Positions 1 to 8,403 of a stretch of 61,960 bases of DNA are shown here, one piece after another. A program made the translations under genes and the position numbers. The DNA lies in the NCBI GenBank assembly GCA_913777325.1, contig CAJYSA010000118.1, positions 1 through 61,960 on the forward strand, in the 5' to 3' direction. A model generated the notes under the pieces. That model saw nothing but the letters and a program-made list of their open reading frames with translations. It was not told where the DNA came from and did no database searches. Source of the stretch: an uncultured Sphingomonas sp. Its GTDB lineage: Bacteria > Pseudomonadota > Alphaproteobacteria > Sphingomonadales > Sphingomonadaceae. The first letter of the stretch is position 1, and each line of letters starts with the position of its first letter.

Positions 1-697
1 GCGGCATCATGCTGGTCGCGATCTTGTTGGCGCCCGTCACGTCGCCGCCCATCGCCAGGATGAACGCCCGCGCGCGCCATGCGCCACGATCCGAGCGGCG
101 CAACAGCGTATCGATCTCCGACAGCGCCTCTTCCTGCCGCCCGGAAATGGCCAGCGACAAGGCATAGCGGCGGCGGATTTCGTCGATTTCCGCCCCGTCG
201 CGACCACCTTGCGCCAGCGCCAGGCGATAATCCTGTTGCGCGCGCTCCTGTTCGCCGATCAGGTCATAGGCCAGTCCACGGTCGTCGGCATAGGTCGCCA
301 TCGGCGCGCCGTGCCGTTGCGCCTGATCGAAGTAGCGCAGCGCCTCGCCCGGGCGCTCGCCATTCACAAGGATGCGCGCGATCCCGGCCTTCACCCGCCC
401 GTTGTTGGGGTCGATCGCCTCGGCGCGCTTGTAGAAGGCGGCGGCGGCGGTGGCATCGCCCAGCGTGAACGACAGGTCGCCCGCCTCGATCAGCGCCGAC
501 AGGTCACGCGGCGCGCTGCCCAGCCGCCGGACGACATCGGCCAGCCGGTCGGCGTCTGGGTTCGGGGTCGCCACCACTTCCTGCGCCGCCGCGCTGCTGC
601 CGCCGGCCACGCCCGCCAGCGGCAGGGCGACGATGGCGAGCGCCAGGGACCGGGCGACCCAGGGGCGTCCCGATCGCGGTCGAGGGACGTCGATCAT
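1..697 (-). CDS. Exported tetratricopeptide-repeat protein (3' end outside window)
   Basis: An open minus-strand frame starts at ATG 697 and runs off the left edge without a stop, giving about 232 residues. The N-terminus has basic residues followed by a hydrophobic stretch (LALAIVALPLAGVAG) and a small-residue stretch ending in AAAQE, which looks like a Sec signal peptide. The rest contains helical pairs typical of TPR motifs, for example GDATAAAAFYKRAEAIDPNN, then RPGEALRYFDQAQRHG and GEQERAQQDYRLALAQG. A purine-rich GGGGAG lies about 12 bases before the start. It lies downstream of ftsZ in the same direction but is separated by about 250 bp. The role is unknown; TPR proteins usually act as scaffolds. 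Start and frame are fairly sure, function is not. Confidence 0.75.
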   Translation of the reverse strand, partial: MIDVPRPRSGRPWVARSLALAIVALPLAGVAGGSSAAAQEVVATPNPDADRLADVVRRLGSAPRDLSALIEAGDLSFTLGDATAAAAFYKRAEAIDPNNGRVKAGIARILVNGERPGEALRYFDQAQRHGAPMATYADDRGLAYDLIGEQERAQQDYRLALAQGGRDGAEIDEIRRRYALSLAISGRQEEALSEIDTLLRRSDRGAWRARAFILAMGGDVTGANKIATSMMP

Positions 698-950
698 GCA
701 ACATGCTCCCCGCCGCAAGCGCGCATCGCGGCCGGGCGGATCGAAGGGAAGGAGGGGCGCGGCCACCGCTGGCGCCGCCGCGCGTCGCTCATCACGGCCC
801 CCGCCGGGGCGAAGTGGACGGACGACAACGCATCGCGCCATAGAGCCGCTCGGCGGTGAACCGGCAATGACGCGCGCGGCCCGCCTGCGACGAAACGAGC
901 CTGCGCGGCGATGCGTGGCCGATGCCCGCACCGCCGCACAGGCTGGCGTG

Positions 951-2462
951 TTACTGGTTGTTCTGGCGGTGCAGGAAGCGCGGCAGGTCGCCCGGTTCGC
1001 GACCCTCGTCGTCTGCCGCGCGGCCACCGGCATTGCGCGTGGCGTTCTGCATCCGCTCGAACAGCGTACCGCCCAGCTTCACGCGCGGCGCGGCGGGCGG
1101 GGTCTCTTCCGCCGCGCCACCCGGCGACAGGAACCGCCGACGTTGCGCGTCGCCCGCGGCTGGCGTCTCGGCAGCCGGCGCCGGCATCAGCGAGTCGGCG
1201 CCCAGCACCAGCTCATCCTCTGCGGGGCGCGCGGGCGACGGATCGATCCCGGCGCCGGCATTGGCCGGGGGCACGCCCTCCGCCATCGCGCTGGCGGCGG
1301 CGCCGCTCGGCTGCTGTGCCGGGACCGCCGGTGCCGGCTCATAGGCCGCCGGCTGCGGCGCGGTGCTCGCCTGCGGGGCCGGCGCGGACGCGGGGGCCGG
1401 CGCCGGGGTCGCGTCGGTGCGACGCGGCGCGGAGAAGCTGAACGTGCGCGGCGGCTCGGACGGCGCGCTCGCGGCGAGGGGCGCCGCGACCTGTCCGGTG
1501 CTCTCGATGCCCGTGGCGACCACCGACACGCGGATCTTGCCTTCCAGCTCCGGGTTGAACGCCGAGCCCCAGATGATGTTGGCGTCCGGATCGACCAGTT
1601 CGCGGATGTGATTGGCGGCCTCGTCGACCTCCAGCAGGCGCATGTCGTCGCCGCCGGTGATCGAGACGATCACGCCCTTGGCGCCCTGCATCGACACGCC
1701 GTCGAGCAGCGGGTTGGCGATCGCCTTCTGCGCGGCGATCAGCGCGCGGTCGTCGCCTTCCGCCTCGCCGGTGCCCATCATCGCCTTGCCCATCTCCTGC
1801 ATCACCGAACGGACGTCGGCGAAGTCGAGGTTGATGAGCCCCGGCATCACCATCAGGTCGGTGATGCCGCGCACGCCCTGCTGCAGCACCTCGTCCGCCA
1901 TCTCGAACGCCTGCTTGAACGTGGTGTTGGCGTTGGCGACCAGGAACAGATTCTGGTTCGGAATCACGATCAGCGTGTCGACGAACTTCTGCAGCTCCTC
2001 GATGCCCGCATCCGCCGACTTGGAGCGGCGATTGCCCTCGAAGCTGAACGGCTTGGTCACGACGCCCACCGTCAGGATGCCCATGTCGCGTGCCGCCTTG
2101 GCGATCACCGGGGCCGCGCCGGTGCCGGTGCCGCCGCCCATGCCGGCGGCGATGAAGCACATGTGGCTGCCCTCCAGCAGGCGCGACAGCTCGTCGATCG
2201 TCTCCTCGGCGGCGGCACGACCGATCTCGGGGCGGCTGCCCGCGCCCAGGCCCTGCGTGATCTTGGCGCCGAGCTGGATCTTCTGCTCGGCCTCCGAGGT
2301 CTTCAGCGCCTGCGCGTCGGTGTTGGCGACCAGGAAGTTCACGCCCTGCACGTCGGCGCGCATCATGTTGGCGATCGCGTTTCCGCCCGCGCCGCCGACA
2401 CCGATCACGGTGATCCGCGGGGTCAGATCGTCGAGATCGGGCGTGATGAATTCGATGCTCAT
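951..2462 (-). CDS. ftsZ: Cell division GTPase FtsZ
   Basis: This is the tubulin-like GTPase that polymerises into the Z-ring at midcell. The 503-residue protein begins [17 protein letters not shown], carries the nucleotide-binding GVGGAGGNA near residue 22 and the tubulin signature [10 protein letters not shown] near residue 108. After the globular part (about residue 320) comes a long Pro/Ala-rich linker, usual for alphaproteobacteria, and a C-terminal peptide DLPRFLHRQ that should bind FtsA and other partners. It is the last gene of the dcw cluster, 116 bp after ftsA, a gap long enough for its own promoter. The start is supported by GGAG about 11 bases upstream. Confidence 0.98.
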   Translation of the reverse strand: MSIEFITPDLDDLTPRITVIGVGGAGGNAIANMMRADVQGVNFLVANTDAQALKTSEAEQKIQLGAKITQGLGAGSRPEIGRAAAEETIDELSRLLEGSHMCFIAAGMGGGTGTGAAPVIAKAARDMGILTVGVVTKPFSFEGNRRSKSADAGIEELQKFVDTLIVIPNQNLFLVANANTTFKQAFEMADEVLQQGVRGITDLMVMPGLINLDFADVRSVMQEMGKAMMGTGEAEGDDRALIAAQKAIANPLLDGVSMQGAKGVIVSITGGDDMRLLEVDEAANHIRELVDPDANIIWGSAFNPELEGKIRVSVVATGIESTGQVAAPLAASAPSEPPRTFSFSAPRRTDATPAPAPASAPAPQASTAPQPAAYEPAPAVPAQQPSGAAASAMAEGVPPANAGAGIDPSPARPAEDELVLGADSLMPAPAAETPAAGDAQRRRFLSPGGAAEETPPAAPRVKLGGTLFERMQNATRNAGGRAADDEGREPGDLPRFLHRQNNQ

Positions 2463-2497
2463 CGCAAACTTACTCCGTCCGCCCGCGTGGCATGGTT

Positions 2498-2526
2498 CAT
2501 AACGGGCCGTTTACACCGATGTGCAA
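2498..2526 (-). promoter_or_regulatory. Candidate ftsZ promoter
   Basis: In the ftsA-ftsZ gap, read on the minus strand, there is TTGCAC (2526-2521), a 17-base spacer and GTTATG (2503-2498). This fits a housekeeping -35/-10 pair and would give a leader of roughly 30 bases before the ftsZ ATG at 2462. ftsZ is often transcribed separately from the rest of the dcw cluster. The match is by eye only and the -10 is weak. Confidence 0.35.
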
Positions 2527-2578
2527 CATGCGGGCGCGCGGCGAAAGAGGAAACACCGCCAACCGCCCTGTTGCTGCG

Positions 2579-3838
2579 TCAATAATTCGCCTTGGCGGCC
2601 TGGACGAGCTTCCAGAAGCCGCGCAGGCCGCGCTGGCGGTGGACCATCTGCGGCGTCGGCGCCAGCCCGCGCAGGTCGATCGGGTCGCTCGCCGCGAAGA
2701 ATGCGAGTCCCGCCAGCGTCGCGAACCCCGGTCCGGCATGCGCCTCCGGCAGCCCGGTCAGCCCGCGCGGGCGGCCGACGCGCACCGAGCGGCCCAGCGC
2801 CTGCTGCGCGTAATCGGCGATCCCCTTCAATTCGGCCCCGCCGCCGGTCAGCACCACCTGCCGCCCGACCGGTCCTTCGAACTTCAGCTCCTTCAGCGCC
2901 GCCTGGATCTCGCCGACAAGATGTTCCAGCCGCTGGCGGATCACCGCGATCAGCGCCGCCTTGGTGATCTGCAGCGCCTCCGAATCCTCTTCCTGCGTCC
3001 GTTCGCGGATCGTCACCATCTCGTGATTGTCGCGCGGGGAGGCGTTGGCGGACCCGTGGAAGCACTTGATCCGCTCCGCCTGCAACCGCGTCGTCCCGAA
3101 CGCGCTGGCGATATCGTCGGTGATGTCCGCCGCGCCGAACGGGATCGACTTCAGCCCGACCAGCATCGACCCCGCGAACAGCGAGACGTTGGTGATCCCC
3201 GCCCCGATCTCGACCAGCGCCACGCCCAGGTCGCGCTCCTCGCCCGTCAAGCAGGCGAGCCCAGTGGCGACCGGCGCGGCGATGATCGACTTCACCTCCA
3301 GATGCGCGGAGCGCACGCACAGGTCCAGGTTGCGCACCGGCGATCCGTCGGCGGCGATCACGTGGATGTGCACGCCCAGCCGGTCGGCGTGCAGCCCCAG
3401 CGGCTTCTTGACCCCGGTCAGCCCATCGAGCGTGTAGAGCGCCGGCTGGGCGTGGAGCACCATCCGCCCCTGCGGATCGATCGACTGGCGCCCTTCGTGG
3501 AGCAGCGCGTCGAGATCGGCCTGCTCAATGCGCATGCCCCCCAGTTCGGCCTCGATGAACGCCTCGTCGCTGACGAGGCCGCCCGCCGAGAAGCCCGCCC
3601 AGACGTTCTCGATGTTGAAACCGGCGATCCGCTCGGCCTGTTCCACCGCCTCGCGCACCGCCACCTCGGTCGCGTCCATGTCGGCGATATAGCCACGCTT
3701 GACGCCGCGGCTCTCGCGCTGCCCGGTGCCCAGCACCACCAGCTCGCCGCCATCGCCCTTTTGCGCGATCATCGCCGATACCTTGGACGATCCGATGTCC
3801 AGCGCGGTAATCAGGCCGTCGGGTGCCACCTTCGCCAT
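2579..3838 (-). CDS. ftsA: Cell division protein FtsA
   Basis: This is the actin-like ATPase that tethers FtsZ filaments to the inner membrane and recruits later divisome proteins. The 419-residue product begins MAKVAPDGLITALDIGSSK, the phosphate-1 loop of the actin fold. It contains the SHS2-like insert region and the second phosphate loop GAGITN near residue 218, followed by the adenosine motif LTGGGAELKG near residue 333. The C-terminus ends in a short amphipathic stretch (FWKLVQAAKANY), the expected membrane-targeting helix. It begins 11 bases after the ftsQ stop and precedes ftsZ, the canonical order. Confidence 0.97.
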   Translation of the reverse strand: MAKVAPDGLITALDIGSSKVSAMIAQKGDGGELVVLGTGQRESRGVKRGYIADMDATEVAVREAVEQAERIAGFNIENVWAGFSAGGLVSDEAFIEAELGGMRIEQADLDALLHEGRQSIDPQGRMVLHAQPALYTLDGLTGVKKPLGLHADRLGVHIHVIAADGSPVRNLDLCVRSAHLEVKSIIAAPVATGLACLTGEERDLGVALVEIGAGITNVSLFAGSMLVGLKSIPFGAADITDDIASAFGTTRLQAERIKCFHGSANASPRDNHEMVTIRERTQEEDSEALQITKAALIAVIRQRLEHLVGEIQAALKELKFEGPVGRQVVLTGGGAELKGIADYAQQALGRSVRVGRPRGLTGLPEAHAGPGFATLAGLAFFAASDPIDLRGLAPTPQMVHRQRGLRGFWKLVQAAKANY

Positions 3839-3849
3839 CGTCTACCCCC

Positions 3850-4857
3850 TCATGCTTCGCCGGAACGCAGCGCTTCCCCGGCGCGCGCCTCGGTGATCCT
3901 GTTTCCGGTGACACCGACGTTGTCGCCGATCACGTTGCTCGCGGCCGCCGCCGCGGCGTCGGCGGGCGGATCGTTGCGCCCGTCGTCGGCGACCTGCTGC
4001 TTGTCCTGCCCCGCGCGCCGCGCGTACATCTTGGCCGGATCGCGCATGTCGAACCGCAGCCAGCCCTTGCCGAGCAGCGGATCGGCGCCGTCCATCTGCG
4101 CGAACTTGATCAGCGCCTGCGGCGCGCCATCCTGCGGCAGCGCCAGCGTCTCGCCGGTCGTGAAGGTCAGATCCCAGCGCCGGTTGCCCACCCAGGTCGC
4201 GGCGCGGATGCGCGGGCGCAACGCGGGCGCGGCGGCGAGGAGCGCCTGATAGCCCGGCTCCTGCGCGTTCGCGCCCGGCCCGATCACCAGCGGCAGGTCG
4301 GGCATCCGCCCCGCCTCGACCGGCGCCAGCAGCCGCCCGGTCGCATCGATCAGCGTCAATTGCCCGTGATCCTGCCAGATCGCCGCCGGATCGCGCTCGG
4401 TAATGTGGATCACCAGCCGATCGGGCAGCCGGCGCGCGACATAGGCGTCGGCGATCCAGCCATAAGCGAGCAGCCGCTCGCGCACCCGCTCCAGGTCGAC
4501 GCGCAGCATCGCGCGAGTCGACTGGTCCTCCAGCGCGATCGCATAGACCGTCTCGCGGTCCATCCGCTTCAGGCCCGTGATGTCGACCTGCTCGACGCGC
4601 AGCCCGGCGCGCCCCGCCGCATCGGCCACGCCGTTGCCGATCGCCTGCGGCACGCCCAGCAGGTTGGCGACGAACAACGTCGCCACGCCGACGCCGCCCA
4701 GCACCGTCCACGTCACCGCCTTGCGCAGCGTGTCCTCGTCGATCGGCAGCTTCGCGAGCAGCCGGTCGCCCAGCGACGCCTTCTGCACGCGCCGGCGGTT
4801 GGGCGCGGGCCGGCGAGACGGTGGCGCGGCGGACCCGCGCTTGATCGTGCGGCTCAT
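3850..4857 (-). CDS. ftsQ: Cell division protein FtsQ
   Basis: This is a bitopic divisome protein linking early and late division proteins. The 335-residue product has a basic cytoplasmic N-terminus, one membrane segment near residues 47-70 (VTWTVLGGVGVATLFVANLLG), and a POTRA-like domain beginning near residue 88 (LRVEQVDITGLKRM). The FtsQ beta domain follows (TERDPAAIWQDHGQLTLIDA). The last 55 or so residues form a polar, Ala-rich tail that is longer than usual. The ATG overlaps the stop of the murB-ddl gene (ATGA at 4857-4854), indicating translational coupling. The ftsA gene follows after 11 bases. Confidence 0.93.
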   Translation of the reverse strand: MSRTIKRGSAAPPSRRPAPNRRRVQKASLGDRLLAKLPIDEDTLRKAVTWTVLGGVGVATLFVANLLGVPQAIGNGVADAAGRAGLRVEQVDITGLKRMDRETVYAIALEDQSTRAMLRVDLERVRERLLAYGWIADAYVARRLPDRLVIHITERDPAAIWQDHGQLTLIDATGRLLAPVEAGRMPDLPLVIGPGANAQEPGYQALLAAAPALRPRIRAATWVGNRRWDLTFTTGETLALPQDGAPQALIKFAQMDGADPLLGKGWLRFDMRDPAKMYARRAGQDKQQVADDGRNDPPADAAAAAASNVIGDNVGVTGNRITEARAGEALRSGEA

Positions 4858-6794
4858 GCGCGCCCCGCCTCCGCCATCGCCTCGTCGACGATCGCCTGCA
4901 CCAGTTGCGGATAGCTCATGCCGGTATGCCGCGCCTGTTCGGGGACGAGGCTCAGCGGGGTCATCCCCGGCTGGGTGTTCACCTCCAGCAGGAACAGACC
5001 ATCGACGCCGCGCTCGTCATCCCAGCGGAAGTCGGAGCGGCTCGTCCCCCGGCATCCCAGCACCCGGTGCGCCTGAAGCGCGAGCGCCATGCACGCCTGC
5101 GCCACGTCGTCGGGGATCTCCGCCGGGAAGATATGGTCTGTCATCCCGTCGGTATATTTGGCGTCGTAATCGTACCAGCCCGACTTGGGGCGCAACTCGG
5201 TCACACCCAGCGCCCGATCGCCCAGCACCGCCGTCGTCAGCTCCCGCCCGCGCACATAGGGCTCGGCCAGCAGTTCGTCGAACTCCTGCCACGGCCCGCG
5301 CGCGTCGCGCGCGATCGGGTTGCCGTAATTGCCCGCGTCGGTGACGATCGCGACGCCGACCGAGGACCCCTCGTTGACCGGCTTCAGCACATAAGGGCGC
5401 GGCAAGGGATCGGCATCGTGCACGTCGGCGGACTTCACGATCCGCCCGCCCGGCATCGGCACGCCCGCCGGCACCAGCACCTGCTTGGTCAGCACCTTGT
5501 CGATCGCGATCACCGACGTCGCCAGCCCCGAATGGGTGTAGCGCACGCCCATCAGGTCCATCAGCCCCTGCACGCTGCCGTCCTCGCCCGGCGTGCCGTG
5601 CAGCGCGTTGAAGACCAGATCGGGCGCGGCCGCCGCCAGCTTCGCCGCGACATCACGCCCCATGTCGATCCGCGTGACGCGGTGGCCCAGCGACTCGAGC
5701 GCATCGGCCACGCCGTTGCCGGAGGAGAGCGAGACCTCCCGCTCCGCCGACCAGCCACCCATCAGGACGGCGATGTGCAACCCTGCTCCCTCTCCCCCCC
5801 GGGGAGAGGGCCGGGGTGAGGGGTCGGTGTCTCGCAGAGAGTCCAGGCTCGGTGAGACATCGGCCCCTCCCCCAACCCCCTTCCCATCGGGGCGGGGGCT
5901 TTCGTCACGCACCAAACCCACGCGCTGAATCTCCCATTCCAGTTCCACGCCGCTCGCGGCCTTCACCCGCGCGCGCACGTCCTCGCCCAGCGCCTCGATA
6001 TCGGCGCTCGTCGCCGCGCCCAGATTGAGCAGGAAGTTGGTGTGCTTCTCGCTCACCTGCGCGTCGCCGCGCCGCAGCCCCCGGCACCCGGCGGCATCGA
6101 CCAGCGCCCACGCCTTGTGCCCGTCGGGGTTCTTGAACGTTGATCCACCGGTCTTTGACCGCAGCGGCTGCGACGCCTCGCGCGCCGCCGCGATCCGGTC
6201 CATCTCGGCCTGAATGTCGGCGGACAGGCCCGGCTCGCCCCGGAAGGTCGCCGATATCACCACCGCCCCCTCGGGCAGCGCCGAGTGACGATAGGTATAC
6301 CCCAATTCGTCGACCGCCAGCGTCCGCCGCGCGCCCGAGCGCAACACGACCTCGGCCTCGATCAGCACGTCGGCGGTCTCGCGGCCATAGGCGCCACCGT
6401 TCATCCGCACGAACCCGCCGACCGTGCCGGGGATCGAACGGAGGAACTCCAGCCCCGCCACGCCGGCATCACGCGCAGTGGAGGAGACGAGGATGCCGCT
6501 CGCCCCGCCGCCACAGCGCAACGTCACGTCGTCCAGCGCGGTCACGCCCGCGAACGGCTTGCCCAGCCGAATCACGACCCCCGGCACCCCGCCATCGCGG
6601 ACGATCAGGTTCGACCCCAGCCCCAGCGCCATCACCGGCACCGCCGGGTCCAGCGCGCGCAGGAAGTCGCTCAGATCGTCGGCATCCGCCGGCTCGAACA
6701 GCCACTGCGCCGCCCCGCCCGCCTTGAACCAGACAAGCGGCGCCAGCGGAGCCTGTTGGGTCAGCCGACCACGGACGGCGGGCATGTCGGTCAC
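4854..6794 (-). CDS. murB-ddl: Fused UDP-N-acetylenolpyruvoylglucosamine reductase / D-alanine-D-alanine ligase
   Basis: One uninterrupted frame encodes two lipid II precursor enzymes. The N-terminal part (about residues 1-290) is MurB, which reduces UDP-GlcNAc-enolpyruvate with FAD: LGLGSNLIVRDGG, IPGTVGGFVRMNGGAYGRE and GSTFKNPDG are present. The C-terminal part (about 336-643) is Ddl, the ATP-grasp D-Ala-D-Ala ligase: MGGWSAEREVSL, ALHGTPGEDG, KPVNEGSSVG and LLEVNTQPGMT. The 45-residue linker is Pro/Gly/Arg-rich and is encoded by a palindromic GC-rich repeat, so a repeat insertion probably removed the murB stop. The start is GTG 6794 (GTGA overlap with the upstream small gene) or ATG 6785. 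A TTG at 5780 with GAGGGAG upstream could still start a separate 308-residue Ddl. The families are certain; whether the protein is fused in the cell is not. Confidence 0.9.
   Translation of the reverse strand: MTDMPAVRGRLTQQAPLAPLVWFKAGGAAQWLFEPADADDLSDFLRALDPAVPVMALGLGSNLIVRDGGVPGVVIRLGKPFAGVTALDDVTLRCGGGASGILVSSTARDAGVAGLEFLRSIPGTVGGFVRMNGGAYGRETADVLIEAEVVLRSGARRTLAVDELGYTYRHSALPEGAVVISATFRGEPGLSADIQAEMDRIAAAREASQPLRSKTGGSTFKNPDGHKAWALVDAAGCRGLRRGDAQVSEKHTNFLLNLGAATSADIEALGEDVRARVKAASGVELEWEIQRVGLVRDESPRPDGKGVGGGADVSPSLDSLRDTDPSPRPSPRGGEGAGLHIAVLMGGWSAEREVSLSSGNGVADALESLGHRVTRIDMGRDVAAKLAAAAPDLVFNALHGTPGEDGSVQGLMDLMGVRYTHSGLATSVIAIDKVLTKQVLVPAGVPMPGGRIVKSADVHDADPLPRPYVLKPVNEGSSVGVAIVTDAGNYGNPIARDARGPWQEFDELLAEPYVRGRELTTAVLGDRALGVTELRPKSGWYDYDAKYTDGMTDHIFPAEIPDDVAQACMALALQAHRVLGCRGTSRSDFRWDDERGVDGLFLLEVNTQPGMTPLSLVPEQARHTGMSYPQLVQAIVDEAMAEAGRA
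5778..5780 (-). promoter_or_regulatory. Possible internal TTG start for separate Ddl
   Basis: The minus strand reads a purine-rich GAGGGAGCAGGG and then TTG CAC ATC GCC, exactly where a free-standing Ddl would begin (xHIAVLMGGWSAERE). The Shine-Dalgarno-like stretch is itself part of the inserted repeat. Initiation here would give a normal-length Ddl of 308 residues alongside the fusion. This is an inference from position and base composition. Confidence 0.3.
5782..5905. repeat. Palindromic GC-rich intergenic-type repeat inside the murB-ddl frame
   Basis: The stretch contains a perfect inverted repeat, CCCTCTCCCC (5788-5797) and GGGGAGAGGG (5801-5810), with a three-base loop. The sequence GCCGGGGTGAGGGG follows, then at 5862-5900 a second C-rich/G-rich imperfect hairpin. 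The translated minus-strand peptide includes PSPRPSPRGGEG, a type of sequence known from dispersed extragenic palindromes in many proteobacteria. It lies exactly between the last conserved MurB residues (WEIQRVG) and the first Ddl residues. I see no second full copy in this window. It resembles a REP-type element inserted at a gene junction. Confidence 0.7.
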
Positions 6795-6988
6795 GGGGCG
6801 ATGCGCGACAATTGCGCCCACGCCTGCCACGCGGCCCAGTTCGCCTCGGCGGCGCGACGCGACGCTTCCTGTGCCGCGACCAGCGCCGCACCCGCGTCAT
6901 GTGCGTGACGTCCAGCCTCCAGCGCGGTCCGCTGCGTATCTAGCAGTTGCTTCTGCCAGTTGATCGCGGCGTCGAACAAATTGGTCAT
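6791..6988 (-). CDS. Small helical protein of unknown function in the dcw cluster
   Basis: This 65-residue gene sits between murC and murB. Its ATG (6988) overlaps the murC stop as ATGA and its TGA overlaps the murB GTG as GTGA, so it is embedded in the coupled operon. The product is rich in Ala, Gln and Trp (four Trp), with no signal peptide or membrane segment. It should form one or two amphipathic helices; the end reads [16 protein letters not shown]. The composition recalls short phasin-like helices, but I do not recognise the family. Overlap coupling on both sides argues that it is real and expressed in step with murC and murB. Confidence 0.7.
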   Translation of the reverse strand: MTNLFDAAINWQKQLLDTQRTALEAGRHAHDAGAALVAAQEASRRAAEANWAAWQAWAQLSRIAP

Positions 6989-8403
6989 GCGCGGTCTCCG
7001 ATCGCGGCGGCGAGGCCGGCGGCCCATTTGGTGATGTCGCCCGCGCCCAGGCAGATCACCTGATCGCCCGCGCGCAACTCGTCCGCCAGCACATCGGCCA
7101 GCGCGGCGGCATCCGCCACCACCGCCGCCTGCCGGTGTCCGCGATCCTGCAATCCCGCCACCAGCGCCTCGGCGTCGACGCCGGGCACCGGCGCCTCGCC
7201 CGCCGCATAAACGGGGGTGACATAGACCTGATCGGCGTCGTTGAAGGCGCCGCGGAAGTCCTCCATCAGATTGCCGAGCCGCGAGTAACGGTGCGGCTGC
7301 ACCACCGCGATCACGCGACCCTGCGCCGATTCGCGCGCGGCGGCCAGCACCGCGCGGATCTCGACCGGATGGTGGCCATAATCGTCGATGATCGTGGCGA
7401 CCGCCCCCCCATCGAAGGTTATCTCACCCACCTTGGTGAAGCGCCGCTTGACGCCGCTGAACCGCTCGAACCCCTTGCTGATCGTCGCATCGTCGATGCC
7501 GAGCTCCAGCGCAACGCCGATCGCGGCCAGCGCGTTCTGGACGTTGTGCCGCCCCGGCATCGGCAGGTCGATGCCCTCGATCGACCGCACCCCGCCGTCC
7601 CGCGCGCGGATCAGCGCCTCGAACCGGTTGCCGCCCGGATACGGGGTCACGTTCACCCCGCGCACGTCCGCCGACGCCGCGAAGCCATAGGTCACGATGC
7701 GGCGATCGCGGACACGCGGGATCAGCGCCTGCACCTCCGGGTGGTCGAGGCACAGCAGCGCCGCGCCATAGAAGGGCACGTTCTCGACGAACTCGACATA
7801 CGCGTCCTTGGCGCGCTCGAAGCTGCCGTAATGGTCGAGATGCTCGGGATCGATATTGGTGACGACCGCGATCGTGCCGTCCAGCCGCAGGAAGCTGCCG
7901 TCGCTCTCGTCGGCCTCCACCACCATCCAGTCGCTCGCGCCCAGTCGCGCGTTCGAGCCATAGCTGTTGATGATCCCGCCGTTGATGACGGTCGGGTCGA
8001 CCCCGCCAGCATCCAGCAGCGCGGCGACCATCGACGTCGTCGTCGTCTTGCCATGCGTGCCCGCGACCGCGACGGTCGATTTCAGCCGCATCAGCTCGGC
8101 GAGCATCTCGGCGCGCCGCACCACGGGGATGCGGTTGCGCAGCGCCGCCTCGACCTCGGGGTTGCCGCGCTTCACCGCCGTCGAGGTGACGACCACCGCG
8201 ACGCCATCGACATTGGCGGCGTCATGGCCGATCGTCACCGCGATGCCGCGCGTGCGCAGCCCCTCGATCACATAGCCCTCGGCGACGTCCGACCCCTGCA
8301 CCTTGTAGCCCAGGTTGTGCATCACCTCGGCGATGCCGGACATGCCGATCCCGCCGATCCCGACGAAGTGGATCGTGCCGATATCGGTAGCGACACCTTT
8401 CAT
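6985..8403 (-). CDS. murC: UDP-N-acetylmuramate--L-alanine ligase
   Basis: This cytoplasmic ATP-dependent ligase adds the first amino acid, L-Ala, to UDP-MurNAc. The start at ATG 8403 ([20 protein letters not shown]) overlaps the murG stop as ATGA and gives 472 residues, the family's usual length. The N-terminal Rossmann motif [10 protein letters not shown] binds UDP. The ATP loop [10 protein letters not shown] lies near residue 118, with the Mur ligase motif EADESDGSF near 175 and [10 protein letters not shown] after it. The C-terminal domain carries [10 protein letters not shown]. It is followed by the 65-residue gene and then murB, the next enzyme group. Confidence 0.97.
   Translation of the reverse strand: MKGVATDIGTIHFVGIGGIGMSGIAEVMHNLGYKVQGSDVAEGYVIEGLRTRGIAVTIGHDAANVDGVAVVVTSTAVKRGNPEVEAALRNRIPVVRRAEMLAELMRLKSTVAVAGTHGKTTTTSMVAALLDAGGVDPTVINGGIINSYGSNARLGASDWMVVEADESDGSFLRLDGTIAVVTNIDPEHLDHYGSFERAKDAYVEFVENVPFYGAALLCLDHPEVQALIPRVRDRRIVTYGFAASADVRGVNVTPYPGGNRFEALIRARDGGVRSIEGIDLPMPGRHNVQNALAAIGVALELGIDDATISKGFERFSGVKRRFTKVGEITFDGGAVATIIDDYGHHPVEIRAVLAAARESAQGRVIAVVQPHRYSRLGNLMEDFRGAFNDADQVYVTPVYAAGEAPVPGVDAEALVAGLQDRGHRQAAVVADAAALADVLADELRAGDQVICLGAGDITKWAAGLAAAIGDRA

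Noticed and set aside
694-939. 81-codon minus-strand frame between ftsZ and the TPR gene
   Set aside because: Arg-rich, no ribosome site, and overlapping the TPR start in another frame.
450-2585. 711-codon open frame on the plus strand
   Set aside because: It is antisense to ftsZ, Arg/Ala/Gly-rich and without any fold. In GC-rich DNA the opposite strand of a real gene often stays open.
2492-4249. 585-codon plus-strand frame
   Set aside because: It lies antisense to ftsA and part of ftsQ, with the same shadow composition and no ribosome site.
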